A DNA stretch of 64,000 nucleotides. Origin: Lysinibacillus sp. ZYM-1 (GTDB lineage: Bacteria > Bacillota > Bacilli > Bacillales_A > Planococcaceae). Positions 9,457 through 18,874 of the stretch are shown one piece after another (positions within the stretch are counted from its first letter, which is position 1; the number at the start of each line of letters is the position of its first letter). The stretch spans positions 1 to 64,000 of the forward strand of contig NZ_KQ465108.1 of the NCBI RefSeq assembly GCF_001308875.1, read 5' to 3'. A program made the position numbers and the translations under genes. The notes under the pieces are model-generated. The model searched no databases and was not told the origin of the DNA. It saw nothing but the letters and a program-made list of their open reading frames with translations.

Positions 9457-9491
9457 GGCCTCGTCCATGCAATAGGTGCATGACGAGGCTT
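9457..9491. terminator. Bidirectional terminator CCTCGTC.../...GACGAGG
   Basis: The stem GCCTCGTC-ATGCA/TGCAT-GACGAGGC with one bulged C separates the convergent DUF6886-like and Nudix genes. T-rich tracts lie on both sides (TTGTTTGT to the right, AAAAACA to the left), so it can stop both transcripts. Confidence 0.75.
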
Positions 9492-9500
9492 GTTTGTCTA

Positions 9501-9986
9501 TTAGATAGTAGATGTTTGTTCGATGGGTGTTGAAGAGATATTAACTAATTTTTTGTTTTGATATGTAAAGATATATTCATAGTTAGTTGTTTCATTGAGC
9601 ATTGTTGGCAAATAATATTTTAAATCCGCAATACCCACATTTTCAGGATGGAACACCCAAGTAAGTTCCTTCCAATCAAGAATACCCTCAGCAACTTTTA
9701 TAGGTGTAACATATGTAAACGATTCAGGTAATTCTGCTATAAATGCATACATACAGCCATAGTGAACGATCCCATCTGTCCATGTGATTTTACCTTTATA
9801 GGTAATATCCTCAACCGTAATACCTGTTTCTTCCTTGATTTCTCGAAGTGCACCAGCTAAAGGTGTTTCATTCTGTTCAATTTTACCGCCTACGCCATTC
9901 CATGCACCCATCCAAGTTGGATAATCTCTATTAAGTAAAAGAATTTGCTCATCCTTTTTAAGAAAACAAATAGTAAACTCAACCAA
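9501..9986 (-). CDS. Nudix hydrolase (MutT/8-oxo-dGTPase type)
   Basis: A 161-residue Nudix protein. The Nudix box runs from G34 to I56: GKIEQNE, seven residues, then REIKEETGI, with all catalytic Glu residues present. WMGAWNGVGG before the box is typical of 8-oxo-dGTP diphosphatases that clean the nucleotide pool or act in DNA repair. The start is a TTG at 9986 behind AAAAGGAGG, followed by VEFTICFL. The C-terminal third (YTYKGKI onward) forms the usual beta strands. The true substrate is unproven; other nucleotides are possible. Confidence 0.78.
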   Translation of the reverse strand: MVEFTICFLKKDEQILLLNRDYPTWMGAWNGVGGKIEQNETPLAGALREIKEETGITVEDITYKGKITWTDGIVHYGCMYAFIAELPESFTYVTPIKVAEGILDWKELTWVFHPENVGIADLKYYLPTMLNETTNYEYIFTYQNKKLVNISSTPIEQTSTI

Positions 9987-10343
9987 AATCCGTTCCTCCT
10001 TTTCCTAATTTACTAGCTGAATCAGGTTGAGACTTGCCAGTACTGACTCCAATGATTCGTTAGCTTTAAAATTTTCCAAAGCTTATATTCTTCCGATTCC
10101 ATATATATCGGGCGATTGCCAATTACTGTTAAAATTTTCTAGTGGAACTATCAAGAATATATCGATTAATTGTATTAACAGATATTTGAATTACTGGGAC
10201 TAGCTATTCCAACGATCGATCATTGTTCATCTCATTGATAAATATTGTATCAGAGAAAACGCTAAGTCACTTAAAATTTTATCATGTACACGTGTTAAAA
10301 TGATTTTATTCATTGAGATGATTTGAGGGAGAGGGGAATAGTA
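9987..10343. other. Intergenic region, nothing recognised
   Basis: About 350 bases of AT-rich sequence lie between the divergent Nudix and DUF523 genes. I see no convincing ORF, RNA gene or repeat. Promoters for both genes must lie here, but no clear -35/-10 pair stood out. Confidence 0.5.
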
Positions 10344-10793
10344 GTGATTTTAATAAGTGCTTGTTTAGCAGGATTAAATGTTCGTTATAATGGTACCAAC
10401 AGTCTAGATGAAAAAATACAAAAGCTTATGTTAGAAAATAAAGCTGTCACAGTTTGTCCCGAGCTGTTGGGAGGTTTTTCAACTCCTCGTGAGCCTGCTG
10501 AAATTGTGGGAGGCAATGGAGAAGATGTTCTTGATGGCAAAGCCACCGTAATTGAAAGGTCTGGACGCGATGTCACAGAGCTGTATCTAAAGGGTGCATA
10601 TGCGACCTTACAAAAAGCACTTGAGGTGGGAGCGACTCAGGTCGTCTTAAAAGAAAATAGTCCATCCTGTGGTAGTGCAGAAATTTATAATGGTGAGTTT
10701 AACGGTACAAAAATAGTTGGAGAAGGGGTAACCACAGCATTACTCCGAAGAAACAATATTGTCGTGTTATCTGAAGAAAATATTTATGAATGA
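10344..10793 (+). CDS. DUF523 family protein
   Basis: A 149-residue protein of the DUF523 (YbbK-like) family. SACLAGLNVRYNG at the N-terminus, CPELLGGFSTPREPAEI in the middle and VVLKENSPSCG at about 105 are the conserved Cys-containing motifs. Four conserved Cys suggest metal or cluster binding, but the function is unknown; relatives are fused to DUF1722. I chose GTG at 10344 because GGAGAGGGG ends 7-8 nt before it; an upstream TTG at 10323 lies in the ribosome site. Confidence 0.75.
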   Translation: MILISACLAGLNVRYNGTNSLDEKIQKLMLENKAVTVCPELLGGFSTPREPAEIVGGNGEDVLDGKATVIERSGRDVTELYLKGAYATLQKALEVGATQVVLKENSPSCGSAEIYNGEFNGTKIVGEGVTTALLRRNNIVVLSEENIYE

Positions 10794-10823
10794 TTGCTCC
10801 TACAAAAATAACTTCATAAAAGA

Positions 10824-10845
10824 GGCCCCTAAACTAGTAGGGGCC
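10824..10845. terminator. Terminator GGCCCCT/AGGGGCC
   Basis: A strong 7-bp GC stem with an 8-nt loop is flanked by AAAAGA and AAGTTTATT. It lies between the convergent DUF523 gene and the FtsX-type permease gene and probably serves both. Confidence 0.75.
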
Positions 10846-10849
10846 AAGT

Positions 10850-13234
10850 TTATTCCACAATTAATATCCGAGGTGAAGTTTTAGCAATAACTTTGGTTGA
10901 GATCCAGCCGCCAAAACAAGCCGCTAACACACTTACAAAGCTAATTGCGATACTAGTTGGCCAGTCTATCACAAGTGGTAGTTCGAGTAAGCCGTACTCT
11001 AAAATAATCGAATGTAAAGCAAGAGGAATTAATTTTATACCGATAATAATGCCTACTATTGCCCCGAATGTGGATAGGATTAAAATACCGGATGTAATGG
11101 ACCACCTAATATTTGTAGAGGTCATTCCAATGGACTTATAAATTCCATACGTACTACTTTCTTTTCTAACATTAATTCTAGATAAACTAAAAATTATGAT
11201 GCATGTGACGATGATAAATAAAAAGCCAACGATTGAAAGTGGGATGACTAATACTGCCACAACTTCTTTATAGACATCATCTAATAATACTTGTTGTGTG
11301 TCTGCTGATAAAGAACTTTTAAAGTGAGCTTCCAAATCCTCAGCAATTTGAGGAGCGGTTGTATCATCTAATAGATTCATCATACTAATTTCAGAAGCAG
11401 AATAGGTAGCGTTATAAACTTTAATAACATCTGCTGAAATTCTCGCCGAGTTCGACATATTTGCAATAGATTGATAGATCCCTGTAATGATAAGAAAATG
11501 TTGCTTTCCCTCAATGTAAACTTCTACAATATCACCTATATTTTTATTTAAAGACCGCGCGACATTAATGCCGATAGCTATCTCATTTTTACTTATAGGA
11601 TTACGCCCAAACATGGTTTCGTAGCCAACGGCATCAAAGCTACCCTCGATTACATTGACACTGATATTTAATGGCGAATTGTTGTCGTTAGGAAGTACTC
11701 CCGTGAATTGATCCAACCATGCATAATCTTTAATACGTTCATCTTCCATTAAAAAATCTTCAAATTGTCGTTTTGAAAATGTCTCTTTATTAAATACAGT
11801 TACTACTACATGTGATGCATCATACCCCCACGAAGGTGAAGTCTCTTTGATGGAGATAAAACTATTCAATATGACCACACTAAAGACGAGTATGGCAGAC
11901 GTTATAGAGGTAAGCGCTATAATAAGGATGGAACTTTTTAAATTCTTTGTTATGCTTTTCAGTCCAATTTGAAGTTGAATGGGTAGATCAGATAAACGAA
12001 ATAGTCTACTCGAGCTGCTTCTACGGCGATTTATTTTGCTATTTGCACTTTCCGACATGCCATACTTGATTGCTTGGACAGGTTCCACCTTCCGCGCCTT
12101 GTTCGAGTAGAAATAGGCGGTGAGTAGCACAATGCCAAATAGGATGAGGGCAATCAGCACGGTAAGTCGAGCATCTTGGTGAATGGCTAAATGATTTCCT
12201 GCCTTCAGATAGGATAAGGAGCTTTCTATAATTATTCTGGAAAGGAATTTACTTACGATGAGTCCAGGAATGATTGAGAAAGCAGACAATAATCCGAATT
12301 GTAATACGTAAGTAGCACTTATCTTTCGAGACGATAGACCGAGAGATTTAATAACACCTATTGTTCTGTAGTTCGTTAAAATGGCGTCGGAAATGCTAAA
12401 ACCAATTATAAATAAAGATACCAAAAGCATGGCTATACCAAAGGCAATCATGATAAAGCCAATGATTTTATTAATAATTAAATAAAAAGAAGCTATTTCT
12501 TCATATTCCATTTTAGATTCAAGATAAGGTCCTTGCAGATAGTTTTCAAAATCACGCCAATAGTTGGAGCTTTGCTGATAATCGTCAAAGCGTAATGCCA
12601 TCATGTATTGTTCAGAACCGATCATTGATGCTAAATGCAACTGGTAGTCAGTATTGTTCATCCAAATACGAGCGTTTGTTGTAAAGGGACCTCCATACGG
12701 CATATCTACTACAGTACCTGAAACCGTTAAGCTAAATGTTCTCTCACCAGTATTAAATTCAATGGCATCACCGAGTGAAATGTTAGCACTTGATGATAAT
12801 GAGGTGGGAATCCAAATTGTCCCTTTGGGTGGAGATGTTTTCTTTTCTCCCTCTGAAAATAATAATTGATCAATCATTGAAGGTGCATTTGGTGTATCCA
12901 TCATAAATAAATAGAGATTGGACATTTCTTTCCCTTTGAAGGTAATCCCGGATAGATTTCTATAGGGAATTAAACTGGATGCAGTAACGCCAGGCTGCTC
13001 CTGCCACCAATCGTTTACAGCAGTAGGATTATGAACATTTTCACCCATTGTTAAAATTTGATGGGCACCATTTGAATCATGATGGGCTTTTTCAAAAATA
13101 TTATTTGTATTGGCCAGTATTGTTACAGAAGTAGCCAGTAAAAGTGTTGATAGGAAAATAAGGACAACCATTAGTCCATTTTGTATTTTTCTTGTTCTTA
13201 TATAGGATGAACAAAGAGTAAGAATCGCGTACAT
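10850..13234 (-). CDS. FtsX/MacB-type ABC transporter permease
   Basis: A 794-residue membrane protein with two FtsX modules. TM1 lies near residues 20-42, followed by an extracellular domain (about 45-250), three TMs (about 255-375, containing RTIGVIKSLGLSSRKI), a second N-terminal TM (about 430-455), a second extracellular domain (about 460-655), and three more TMs (about 665-790, with STYGIYKSIGMTSTNI). The GxxKSxG element after each TM is the FtsX hallmark. This mechanotransmission design fits efflux, toxin resistance or lipoprotein handling rather than import. The ATPase gene ends 3 nt upstream, so the two form one transporter. Export of an antimicrobial is an inference. Confidence 0.82.
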   Translation of the reverse strand: MYAILTLCSSYIRTRKIQNGLMVVLIFLSTLLLATSVTILANTNNIFEKAHHDSNGAHQILTMGENVHNPTAVNDWWQEQPGVTASSLIPYRNLSGITFKGKEMSNLYLFMMDTPNAPSMIDQLLFSEGEKKTSPPKGTIWIPTSLSSSANISLGDAIEFNTGERTFSLTVSGTVVDMPYGGPFTTNARIWMNNTDYQLHLASMIGSEQYMMALRFDDYQQSSNYWRDFENYLQGPYLESKMEYEEIASFYLIINKIIGFIMIAFGIAMLLVSLFIIGFSISDAILTNYRTIGVIKSLGLSSRKISATYVLQFGLLSAFSIIPGLIVSKFLSRIIIESSLSYLKAGNHLAIHQDARLTVLIALILFGIVLLTAYFYSNKARKVEPVQAIKYGMSESANSKINRRRSSSSRLFRLSDLPIQLQIGLKSITKNLKSSILIIALTSITSAILVFSVVILNSFISIKETSPSWGYDASHVVVTVFNKETFSKRQFEDFLMEDERIKDYAWLDQFTGVLPNDNNSPLNISVNVIEGSFDAVGYETMFGRNPISKNEIAIGINVARSLNKNIGDIVEVYIEGKQHFLIITGIYQSIANMSNSARISADVIKVYNATYSASEISMMNLLDDTTAPQIAEDLEAHFKSSLSADTQQVLLDDVYKEVVAVLVIPLSIVGFLFIIVTCIIIFSLSRINVRKESSTYGIYKSIGMTSTNIRWSITSGILILSTFGAIVGIIIGIKLIPLALHSIILEYGLLELPLVIDWPTSIAISFVSVLAACFGGWISTKVIAKTSPRILIVE

Positions 13235-13237
13235 TTT

Positions 13238-13996
13238 TTACTCCTTTCCAGCAACATAAGAAAAGATAATGTGTTCCCGCTCTTGTATGTTGGTATGATC
13301 ATATTTTTCGAAGTTTAAGATCCCATCTATTTTTCCATCCTGAATGATGATAAGGCGATTCGCGCGACAAGCTGCCTTAATATCATGTGTAATCATGACA
13401 ACAGATTGCCCATTCCTATTTAAATTCGTTAGGATATCTAATACTGCTACACCTTGATCGTAATTTAAACTACCAGTTGGTTCATCCGCAAATAGCACTT
13501 CAGGATTGTTGACCAATGCTCTAGCAATAGCAGCTCTTTGTTGCTGACCACCTGATGTTTGAGAAGGTAAACGATTTCGTTGCTTTTCAAGACCCATTAA
13601 ACTTAGTAGTTGCTCTACTTTTTGTATGACTTCGTTTTTATTTGTTTTCGCGATATATCCGGGAAGAGCAATGTTTTCTAAAAGCGTCATATCTGGAATG
13701 AGATTGCTACTTTGATAGATATAGCCAACCTTCTGTGAACGAAAGGTCGCTAGCTTTCTCTCTGAAAAGGTATCCAGTTTCTCTCCCTGAAAGTAAACTT
13801 CACCTGCCGTGATTGTATCAAGTCCACTTAAAAGATAAAGAAGCGTTGACTTACCAGACCCAGAATTCCCCATAATAACGGTGAAATCCCCTTTATAAAT
13901 GTCAACATTCATATTTTTAATTGCATGGAATTGTTCGCTGCCAGTTGAGTAGGTTTTACATAAATTTTGGGCTCGAATCAGTATTTCTTTTTCCAT
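13238..13996 (-). CDS. ABC transporter ATP-binding protein (MacB/LolD type)
   Basis: A 252-residue ATPase. The Walker A reads GNSGSGKST (about 42-50), the signature TSGGQQQRAAIARAL (about 143-157) and Walker B VLFADEPTGSLN. The SLNYDQG variant after Walker B and the whole layout are typical of the MacB/LolD/BceA class that pairs with FtsX permeases. GGAGG precedes the ATG. It is the first gene of the pair with the 794-residue permease downstream. Confidence 0.88.
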   Translation of the reverse strand: MEKEILIRAQNLCKTYSTGSEQFHAIKNMNVDIYKGDFTVIMGNSGSGKSTLLYLLSGLDTITAGEVYFQGEKLDTFSERKLATFRSQKVGYIYQSSNLIPDMTLLENIALPGYIAKTNKNEVIQKVEQLLSLMGLEKQRNRLPSQTSGGQQQRAAIARALVNNPEVLFADEPTGSLNYDQGVAVLDILTNLNRNGQSVVMITHDIKAACRANRLIIIQDGKIDGILNFEKYDHTNIQEREHIIFSYVAGKE

Positions 13997-14157
13997 GATA
14001 AGGCCTCCTCTTGATTCATTTTCTTTAGTGTAATATGTAATTATTAGTAAGTCCTTATGAAATTATTAATAAATTCTTACAGTCAGAGTAACCTTTTCGA
14101 ATGGAAAACGTTGTAATAAGCGGTTTAATAGATGTCATAAAAAAGGAGGCTAAAGAT

Positions 14158-14916
14158 ATGCCATTAACATTTGCTCAACCGGCGGCGGTCTTAACTTTTT
14201 CTAGAAACAGTAAATATATTCATTTTGCTGCCTTGGTTTTAGGTAGTATGGCGCCAGATTTCGAGTATTTTTTAAGGGGCCGGCCAATAGGGGAGATTGG
14301 TCATACCTTTACAGGGTTCTTCTTATTAAATCTCCCCCTCGTACTATTGATTTACTTGATTTATCATCGGCTTATCCATCAGCCTATAATAAGCCATTTA
14401 CCTGAATTTTTACAGGATACATATAGCCATCAAATAGTAGGAAATAAAACATGGAAGGTATTTGTTTTTGGTTACTCAGCATTACTGGGTATGCTAACGC
14501 ATGTCATATGGGATTCATTTACACATCTAAATGGGTTAATGGTGACAAATCTTCGGGTTCTTACTCAAACATATACTGTCTTTGGATATCAAATACCGAT
14601 TTATAAATTTCTACAACATGGGAGTACATTATTTGGTATTATGCTTATCTTTGGATATTTGTATTATCGGGCATCTTTGATGGAACATAAAAAAACGCCA
14701 GTTATATCGCCTCAGAAAAAAATCATTTTTTGGAGTGTACTAGCTGTTTTAACGCTCGGATATGTATGTCTATGGCAGCTTATCAATGCCATTCCTTTAA
14801 GTAGTTATGAAATATGGGTTGTCCGTATGATCGATTCATTTTTTTTTGGTATATTTACACTTTCATGCTTTTTAACATATAAGGAAAGAACGCTGAAAGA
14901 TAAAAAGACTTCCTAG
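14158..14916 (+). CDS. DUF4184 family integral membrane protein
   Basis: A protein of about 252 residues opening MPLTFAQPAAVLTFSRN and followed by VLGSMAPDFEYFL, the hallmarks of the DUF4184 family, with HVIWDSFTH later. The conserved Asp/His set resembles YdjM-like membrane metal-hydrolase folds, but function is unknown. Six or so TM helices are visible. I chose ATG at 14158 since AAGGAGG lies 10 nt upstream; an in-frame ATG at 14101 would add 19 residues containing that site. It stands alone between two oppositely oriented operons. Confidence 0.72.
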   Translation: MPLTFAQPAAVLTFSRNSKYIHFAALVLGSMAPDFEYFLRGRPIGEIGHTFTGFFLLNLPLVLLIYLIYHRLIHQPIISHLPEFLQDTYSHQIVGNKTWKVFVFGYSALLGMLTHVIWDSFTHLNGLMVTNLRVLTQTYTVFGYQIPIYKFLQHGSTLFGIMLIFGYLYYRASLMEHKKTPVISPQKKIIFWSVLAVLTLGYVCLWQLINAIPLSSYEIWVVRMIDSFFFGIFTLSCFLTYKERTLKDKKTS

Positions 14917-14931
14917 AATGGGAGTCTTTTT
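14902..14931. terminator. Bidirectional terminator AAAAAGACT.../...AGTCTTTTT
   Basis: The stem AAAAAGACT-CC/GG-GAGTCTTTTT with one bulged T overlaps the stop codons of both the DUF4184 gene and the convergent sensor kinase gene. Tails of T occur in both directions, a compact economy for convergent genes. Confidence 0.75.
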
Positions 14932-16372
14932 ACGAGATAGGGAGTGTAAGTGTAAAGGTAGTGCCCTCATTATGCTTGCTATGAAATGAAATTGAACCAT
15001 AGTGGGCTTCCATAATATGCTGACAAATGGATAGGCCAAGCCCTGCGCCCTCATTTTTAATAGCTGATTCTCTAGCAGGCTGTTGACCTCTATAGTACCG
15101 TTCAAAAATAAAAGGCATATCTTCTGGAAGCATCCCATTTCCGGTATCTATTATTTGAATATAGAGTGATTGATTTTCGATATAGGCAGTAATGGTAATG
15201 GTATCTCCATTAGAAGATTGTTTAAGCGCATTAGTAACAAGGTTGGAAATAACCTGCTCTAATCGATCAGCATCCACTTGAATTAGGACATTAGGAATAA
15301 TTGTGGGTCCTATAAAATGAATATTCATTGTGTGGACATAATATTGAATCGGTTGCAGAATGGTTGTAAGAACGTCTCGGCTATATTGTTCTTTTAAATG
15401 GATGGGGATATGGCCTAGTTCCTTTAATGTGTGAATAAATAAATCATCTATTAGCCTCGACATTTTTTCCGTATTTTTCTGCATAATATGAATATAGGAC
15501 ATAAGCGAATCTTCATCTCGACAAATCCCCTCTGAAATAGCATCTAAATAAGCTTTGATTGTAGTTAGGGGCGTTCTCACTTCATGAGAAATATTAGATA
15601 TGAGCTTTTTTTGATTTTGCTCTTGTTCATTTCGCTGGGTCGTTAACTGTTTAATCTCTAAACGCATTTGATCAAATATTGCATACAATTCACCAATCTC
15701 ATCTAATGTCGGATGAGTGCTCATTTTTTCGTAATTTCCTTTGACTATTTCCTCTGTGTTTTTTTTCAACTCTTGTAAAGGTGTTAAAATATCTTTATAC
15801 GCTTTCCTTATCATACATAGGGCTAGACTAATAATCAAAAGGCTTAAAACACCCGTCATGATCAATATAATTAAGTAACTGGAATTGGGTTGTTTTAAAG
15901 GAAATAGAATGTCTTTGTTCAGTGAAAAAATAGCATTTCCGATCTGTTCATTACTTTCTTCATTCATAATAGGAAAGGCAATTTTAATTTTTCCTGGCTC
16001 TTGTTGTGATGTAAATAAATCATAATGTACATCATTTTTGATATGAATCGAAGATGAAAGATCATCCTCTATTGTATTTAAAATTATTTTTTCATTTAAG
16101 TGAACTACTGTAATACCAATTTCCTGGTCATTACCCATTTGCTGAAGCTTGCTACGTATCACTGAATCTAGTTCTAAAACTGTAAAATGATCTTCTATGT
16201 ACAATAATAGAGGATTAACTGATAATCGAATTTGATTGATTACATATTGATCTGGTGATTCCTCTTGAGCTTTGTTTGTAGCAAAAAATAGTGAAAGGGC
16301 ACCAATAAACAATAGTACAATACAGATTAATAGGGTCCAAAACCATTTGTTCATCCAATTTTTTAGGTACAT
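14930..16372 (-). CDS. Sensor histidine kinase (OmpR-partner type)
   Basis: A 480-residue membrane sensor. TM1 lies at about 10-31, an extracellular domain at 32-165, TM2 at about 166-188, HAMP at about 190-243, and HisKA with SNISHEVRTPLTT (phosphorylated His about 263). The HATPase domain carries QVISNLVTNALKQSS (N box), DTGNGM, RYYRG and GLGLSICQHI. It phosphorylates the response regulator encoded 9 nt upstream. The 130-residue extracellular domain is much larger than the tiny loops of BceS-like sensors, so it probably senses a ligand directly. The operon also encodes an ABC-2 transporter pair, suggesting a stress or antimicrobial input. Confidence 0.85.
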   Translation of the reverse strand: MYLKNWMNKWFWTLLICIVLLFIGALSLFFATNKAQEESPDQYVINQIRLSVNPLLLYIEDHFTVLELDSVIRSKLQQMGNDQEIGITVVHLNEKIILNTIEDDLSSSIHIKNDVHYDLFTSQQEPGKIKIAFPIMNEESNEQIGNAIFSLNKDILFPLKQPNSSYLIILIMTGVLSLLIISLALCMIRKAYKDILTPLQELKKNTEEIVKGNYEKMSTHPTLDEIGELYAIFDQMRLEIKQLTTQRNEQEQNQKKLISNISHEVRTPLTTIKAYLDAISEGICRDEDSLMSYIHIMQKNTEKMSRLIDDLFIHTLKELGHIPIHLKEQYSRDVLTTILQPIQYYVHTMNIHFIGPTIIPNVLIQVDADRLEQVISNLVTNALKQSSNGDTITITAYIENQSLYIQIIDTGNGMLPEDMPFIFERYYRGQQPARESAIKNEGAGLGLSICQHIMEAHYGSISFHSKHNEGTTFTLTLPIS

Positions 16373-16381
16373 TTGATTCTC

Positions 16382-17089
16382 CTATGAGTGATTGGGTGTA
16401 CTAAACTTATAACCAACCCCCCAAACTGTTTGAAGATAAACAGGACTAGAAGGATTGACTTCCATTTTTTCTCGAAGCCGTCTAATATAAACCGTAATCG
16501 TATTTTCATCCCCATAGGTGTCATAACCCCAAACGGCATCAAGCAATTGACTTTTGGAGAAAACTTGATTTCTATTTTTAGCTAGAAAAAATAATAATTC
16601 AAACTCTTTTGCTGACAGAGGAATAGCCTTGTTATCACGTAAAAAAGCATACTCCTGTTTATTTATTTCCATATTATCAATGTGAATGATATCTACCTGA
16701 CCGCTATTATGCTGGAGCCATCTATCCTGTTTGCGTAAATGAGCATTTATTCTTGCTACAAGCTCACTTAGAGAAAATGGTTTTGTCATATAATCATCTG
16801 CCCCAAAACCTAACCCTAATACTTTATCAGTTTCACTGCCTCGAGCACTTAAAATGAGTATCGCAACATTGCTATTTTCACGGATTTTACGGCATATTTC
16901 GATACCATCACAATCTGGTAGAGATAGATCTAGGATAATGAAATCAGGTATGGACTCTTGTAAATAATGGATAGCTTCATGGCCAGTTCTTACAATATGT
17001 GATTCGAACTGATTAACACTTAAGTAATCCTTAATGATATTGGCAATATCATTTTCGTCTTCAATAATTAAAACTTTGATGTTCTTCAT
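16382..17089 (-). CDS. OmpR/PhoB-family response regulator
   Basis: A 235-residue regulator. The receiver domain has EDEN (acidic pocket), phosphorylated Asp54 in FIILDLSLPDCDG, and the conserved Lys in DDYMTKPFS. The winged HTH effector (about 135-230) has KEFELLFFLAKNRNQVFSK and ENTITVYIRRLREKM, ending VWGVGYKF. It is cotranscribed with the kinase (gap 9 nt) and lies 32 nt behind the ABC permease gene. It probably autoregulates the operon; no direct-repeat operator was confirmed. Confidence 0.88.
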   Translation of the reverse strand: MKNIKVLIIEDENDIANIIKDYLSVNQFESHIVRTGHEAIHYLQESIPDFIILDLSLPDCDGIEICRKIRENSNVAILILSARGSETDKVLGLGFGADDYMTKPFSLSELVARINAHLRKQDRWLQHNSGQVDIIHIDNMEINKQEYAFLRDNKAIPLSAKEFELLFFLAKNRNQVFSKSQLLDAVWGYDTYGDENTITVYIRRLREKMEVNPSSPVYLQTVWGVGYKFSTPNHS

Positions 17090-17121
17090 TAAAACTATCT
17101 CTCCTTATTAAGAAATCTAAA

Positions 17122-17823
17122 TCATTTCCTTCGACGGTTGACTAGGAAGAAAAACAACACAATGCTAAGGAATGCGTAAATGATTATCCAAGCAAACTGC
17201 CAGTAAAAAACGTAGGGGATAACTTCTATTTGATCGCCAACACTCATCATTTCTAATGAAAAATGAACAGGCGGAAGTAGCCAAAGGAGACCAGTTTGAA
17301 TATTATTTTTTAAAGTAGCGATGACGACAGAAATAATAAGAATACATATTACACCCCACCAAGTATTTTGCCTATTTTTTACAAGCTCCCTTGTAAACAA
17401 AGCAGTGAGTGCAATAGCAAGTAACGATAAACTAAAATGAGACAAGAATCCTAACAAAATATGTAGTGGTTTGGGCTTCTCGAAAAACGCATCGATTAGG
17501 ATTGGGTAGCTGACGGAAACACAACTTAAGCTGAAAGCAATCAGCCCACATAGAATGAATATCCCAAAATTGTAATGTGTTGAACTTTTGGCATGAAGAG
17601 TAGTAATCATTTTTTGTCCTTCATCCTCAGCATGAAACAATGTAACAGTAAACCAGCCCATTAAAAAAAAGAGAATAAGCGATGTAAACGAATAACTATC
17701 TAATATTGGATTAGGGACAAAAGTATAGTTAACGACAAGACATAGGATGAAAATTGTAAAAGGTGGAACGTATTGATAGGTTCTTAAATAATTTTTAAAT
17801 TGATAGTGCAATAAACTGCTCAT
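17122..17823 (-). CDS. ABC-2 type membrane permease
   Basis: A 233-residue permease with about six hydrophobic segments (FTIFILCLVVNYTF, SLILFFLMGWFTVTLF, FILCGLIAFSLSCVSVSYP, LSLLAIALTALF, WGVICILIISVVIA, WIIIYAFLSIVLFFFLV). It lacks a clear named family beyond the ABC-2 type. I chose ATG at 17823 since AAAGGAGG lies 10 nt before it; TTG at 17844 would place the start within that site. The ribosome site overlaps the end of the ATPase gene. With that ATPase it forms an exporter in an operon with a two-component system. Confidence 0.72.
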   Translation of the reverse strand: MSSLLHYQFKNYLRTYQYVPPFTIFILCLVVNYTFVPNPILDSYSFTSLILFFLMGWFTVTLFHAEDEGQKMITTLHAKSSTHYNFGIFILCGLIAFSLSCVSVSYPILIDAFFEKPKPLHILLGFLSHFSLSLLAIALTALFTRELVKNRQNTWWGVICILIISVVIATLKNNIQTGLLWLLPPVHFSLEMMSVGDQIEVIPYVFYWQFAWIIIYAFLSIVLFFFLVNRRRK

Positions 17824-17840
17824 CTTTTTGATTCCTCCTT

Positions 17841-18713
17841 TCAAAAAAGAGAAGAGAGTTGTTCTTTTTTGTAATTTACGGTAGCTAAATATTTAATAGA
17901 GGCATTTTTTTGTAGTAATTTCAGCAAAATTTGATCTGAATCTTTTGCTTGGACAATCGTTACGATTTCATAATGTCCATTCACTAAAGATCGTTTTTGC
18001 TGAATCTCCATAAAAGGTGAAATTTCATCGAGTAATGATAGGCTAGCAATTTCAAATATTAATCGATGCATTGGATAGCTATCCAATTCCTTTTCTTGAA
18101 TGATTTGATTGTCTTGAATAAGCAAAACTGAATCCACAAGGTTTTCGAGTAATTTGGTTTCATGGCAAGTTAGGATGATGCTTAAACCTTGGTCTCTTAC
18201 TTTAGCCAATATTTGTTCAAAATCATTTTGAGCTTTGGCATCAAGTCCTGACAACGGTTCATCCATTATTAGTAAATCTGTTTCTTCTAACATCGCCTGC
18301 ATAATCATCACCTTTTGCTTCATGCCTTTTGAGAAGTGGACAATCCTTGTATTTTGCGCCTCTTTTAATTGGAACATATCAAGCAATTCTTCTATCTTTT
18401 GCAAAAGATGTTTTTTAGTCATACCCCGAATACGCCCCAAATGATAAAGATATTCTTGGGGTGTAAATAGAATATGAGAAGGAGTCACTTCAGGTACATA
18501 ACCAACTTTTAACGATGATCGATGCTTAACAATGGTACCGCTGTCTGGTTGAATGAACGCTGCAATGATTTTCAGTAATGTACTTTTTCCAGAGCCATTT
18601 TTTCCTACAAGTGCAATAATTTGATTGGCAGCAATTGAAAACGAAGCATTTTTTAAAATTATTTTCCCATTGTATTGTTTACAAACGTTTTGTACTTCCA
18701 AAATAGTAGTCAT
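17841..18713 (-). CDS. ABC transporter ATP-binding protein, two-component-linked
   Basis: A 290-residue ATPase. Walker A is GKNGSGKST, the signature region HFSKGMKQKVMIMQAML, and Walker B LLIMDEPLSGLD. The C-terminal region (about 210-290) contains a separate segment after the nucleotide domain, as in CcmA/YtrB-type ATPases. I use ATG at 18713 because AAAGGTG is better spaced from it than from GTG at 18719. It is the first gene of a four-gene operon: ATPase, permease, response regulator, sensor kinase. The substrate is unknown; export of an antimicrobial peptide is plausible by analogy. Confidence 0.85.
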   Translation of the reverse strand: MTTILEVQNVCKQYNGKIILKNASFSIAANQIIALVGKNGSGKSTLLKIIAAFIQPDSGTIVKHRSSLKVGYVPEVTPSHILFTPQEYLYHLGRIRGMTKKHLLQKIEELLDMFQLKEAQNTRIVHFSKGMKQKVMIMQAMLEETDLLIMDEPLSGLDAKAQNDFEQILAKVRDQGLSIILTCHETKLLENLVDSVLLIQDNQIIQEKELDSYPMHRLIFEIASLSLLDEISPFMEIQQKRSLVNGHYEIVTIVQAKDSDQILLKLLQKNASIKYLATVNYKKEQLSSLF

Positions 18714-18833
18714 CTTCACACACCTTTATTTTTCGGTTTTCTCTTGACCATAAAATAATTATAATGAAATTCGGTCTGTCATTTCAATGAAATTGGGTAA
18801 ATTACCTGTTTTTAACTATGTTATTTCCCAAAC

Positions 18834-18865
18834 AAAAAAGTTCTGCTCTTTATAGGCAGAACTTT
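18834..18865 (-). terminator. Terminator AAAGTTCTGC/GCAGAACTTT
   Basis: A perfect 10-bp stem with a 9-nt loop; on the minus strand it ends in a six-T run (complement of 18834-18839). It lies just past the stop of the ABC-2 permease gene at 18875. Confidence 0.85.
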
Positions 18866-18874
18866 AAAGTTTAA

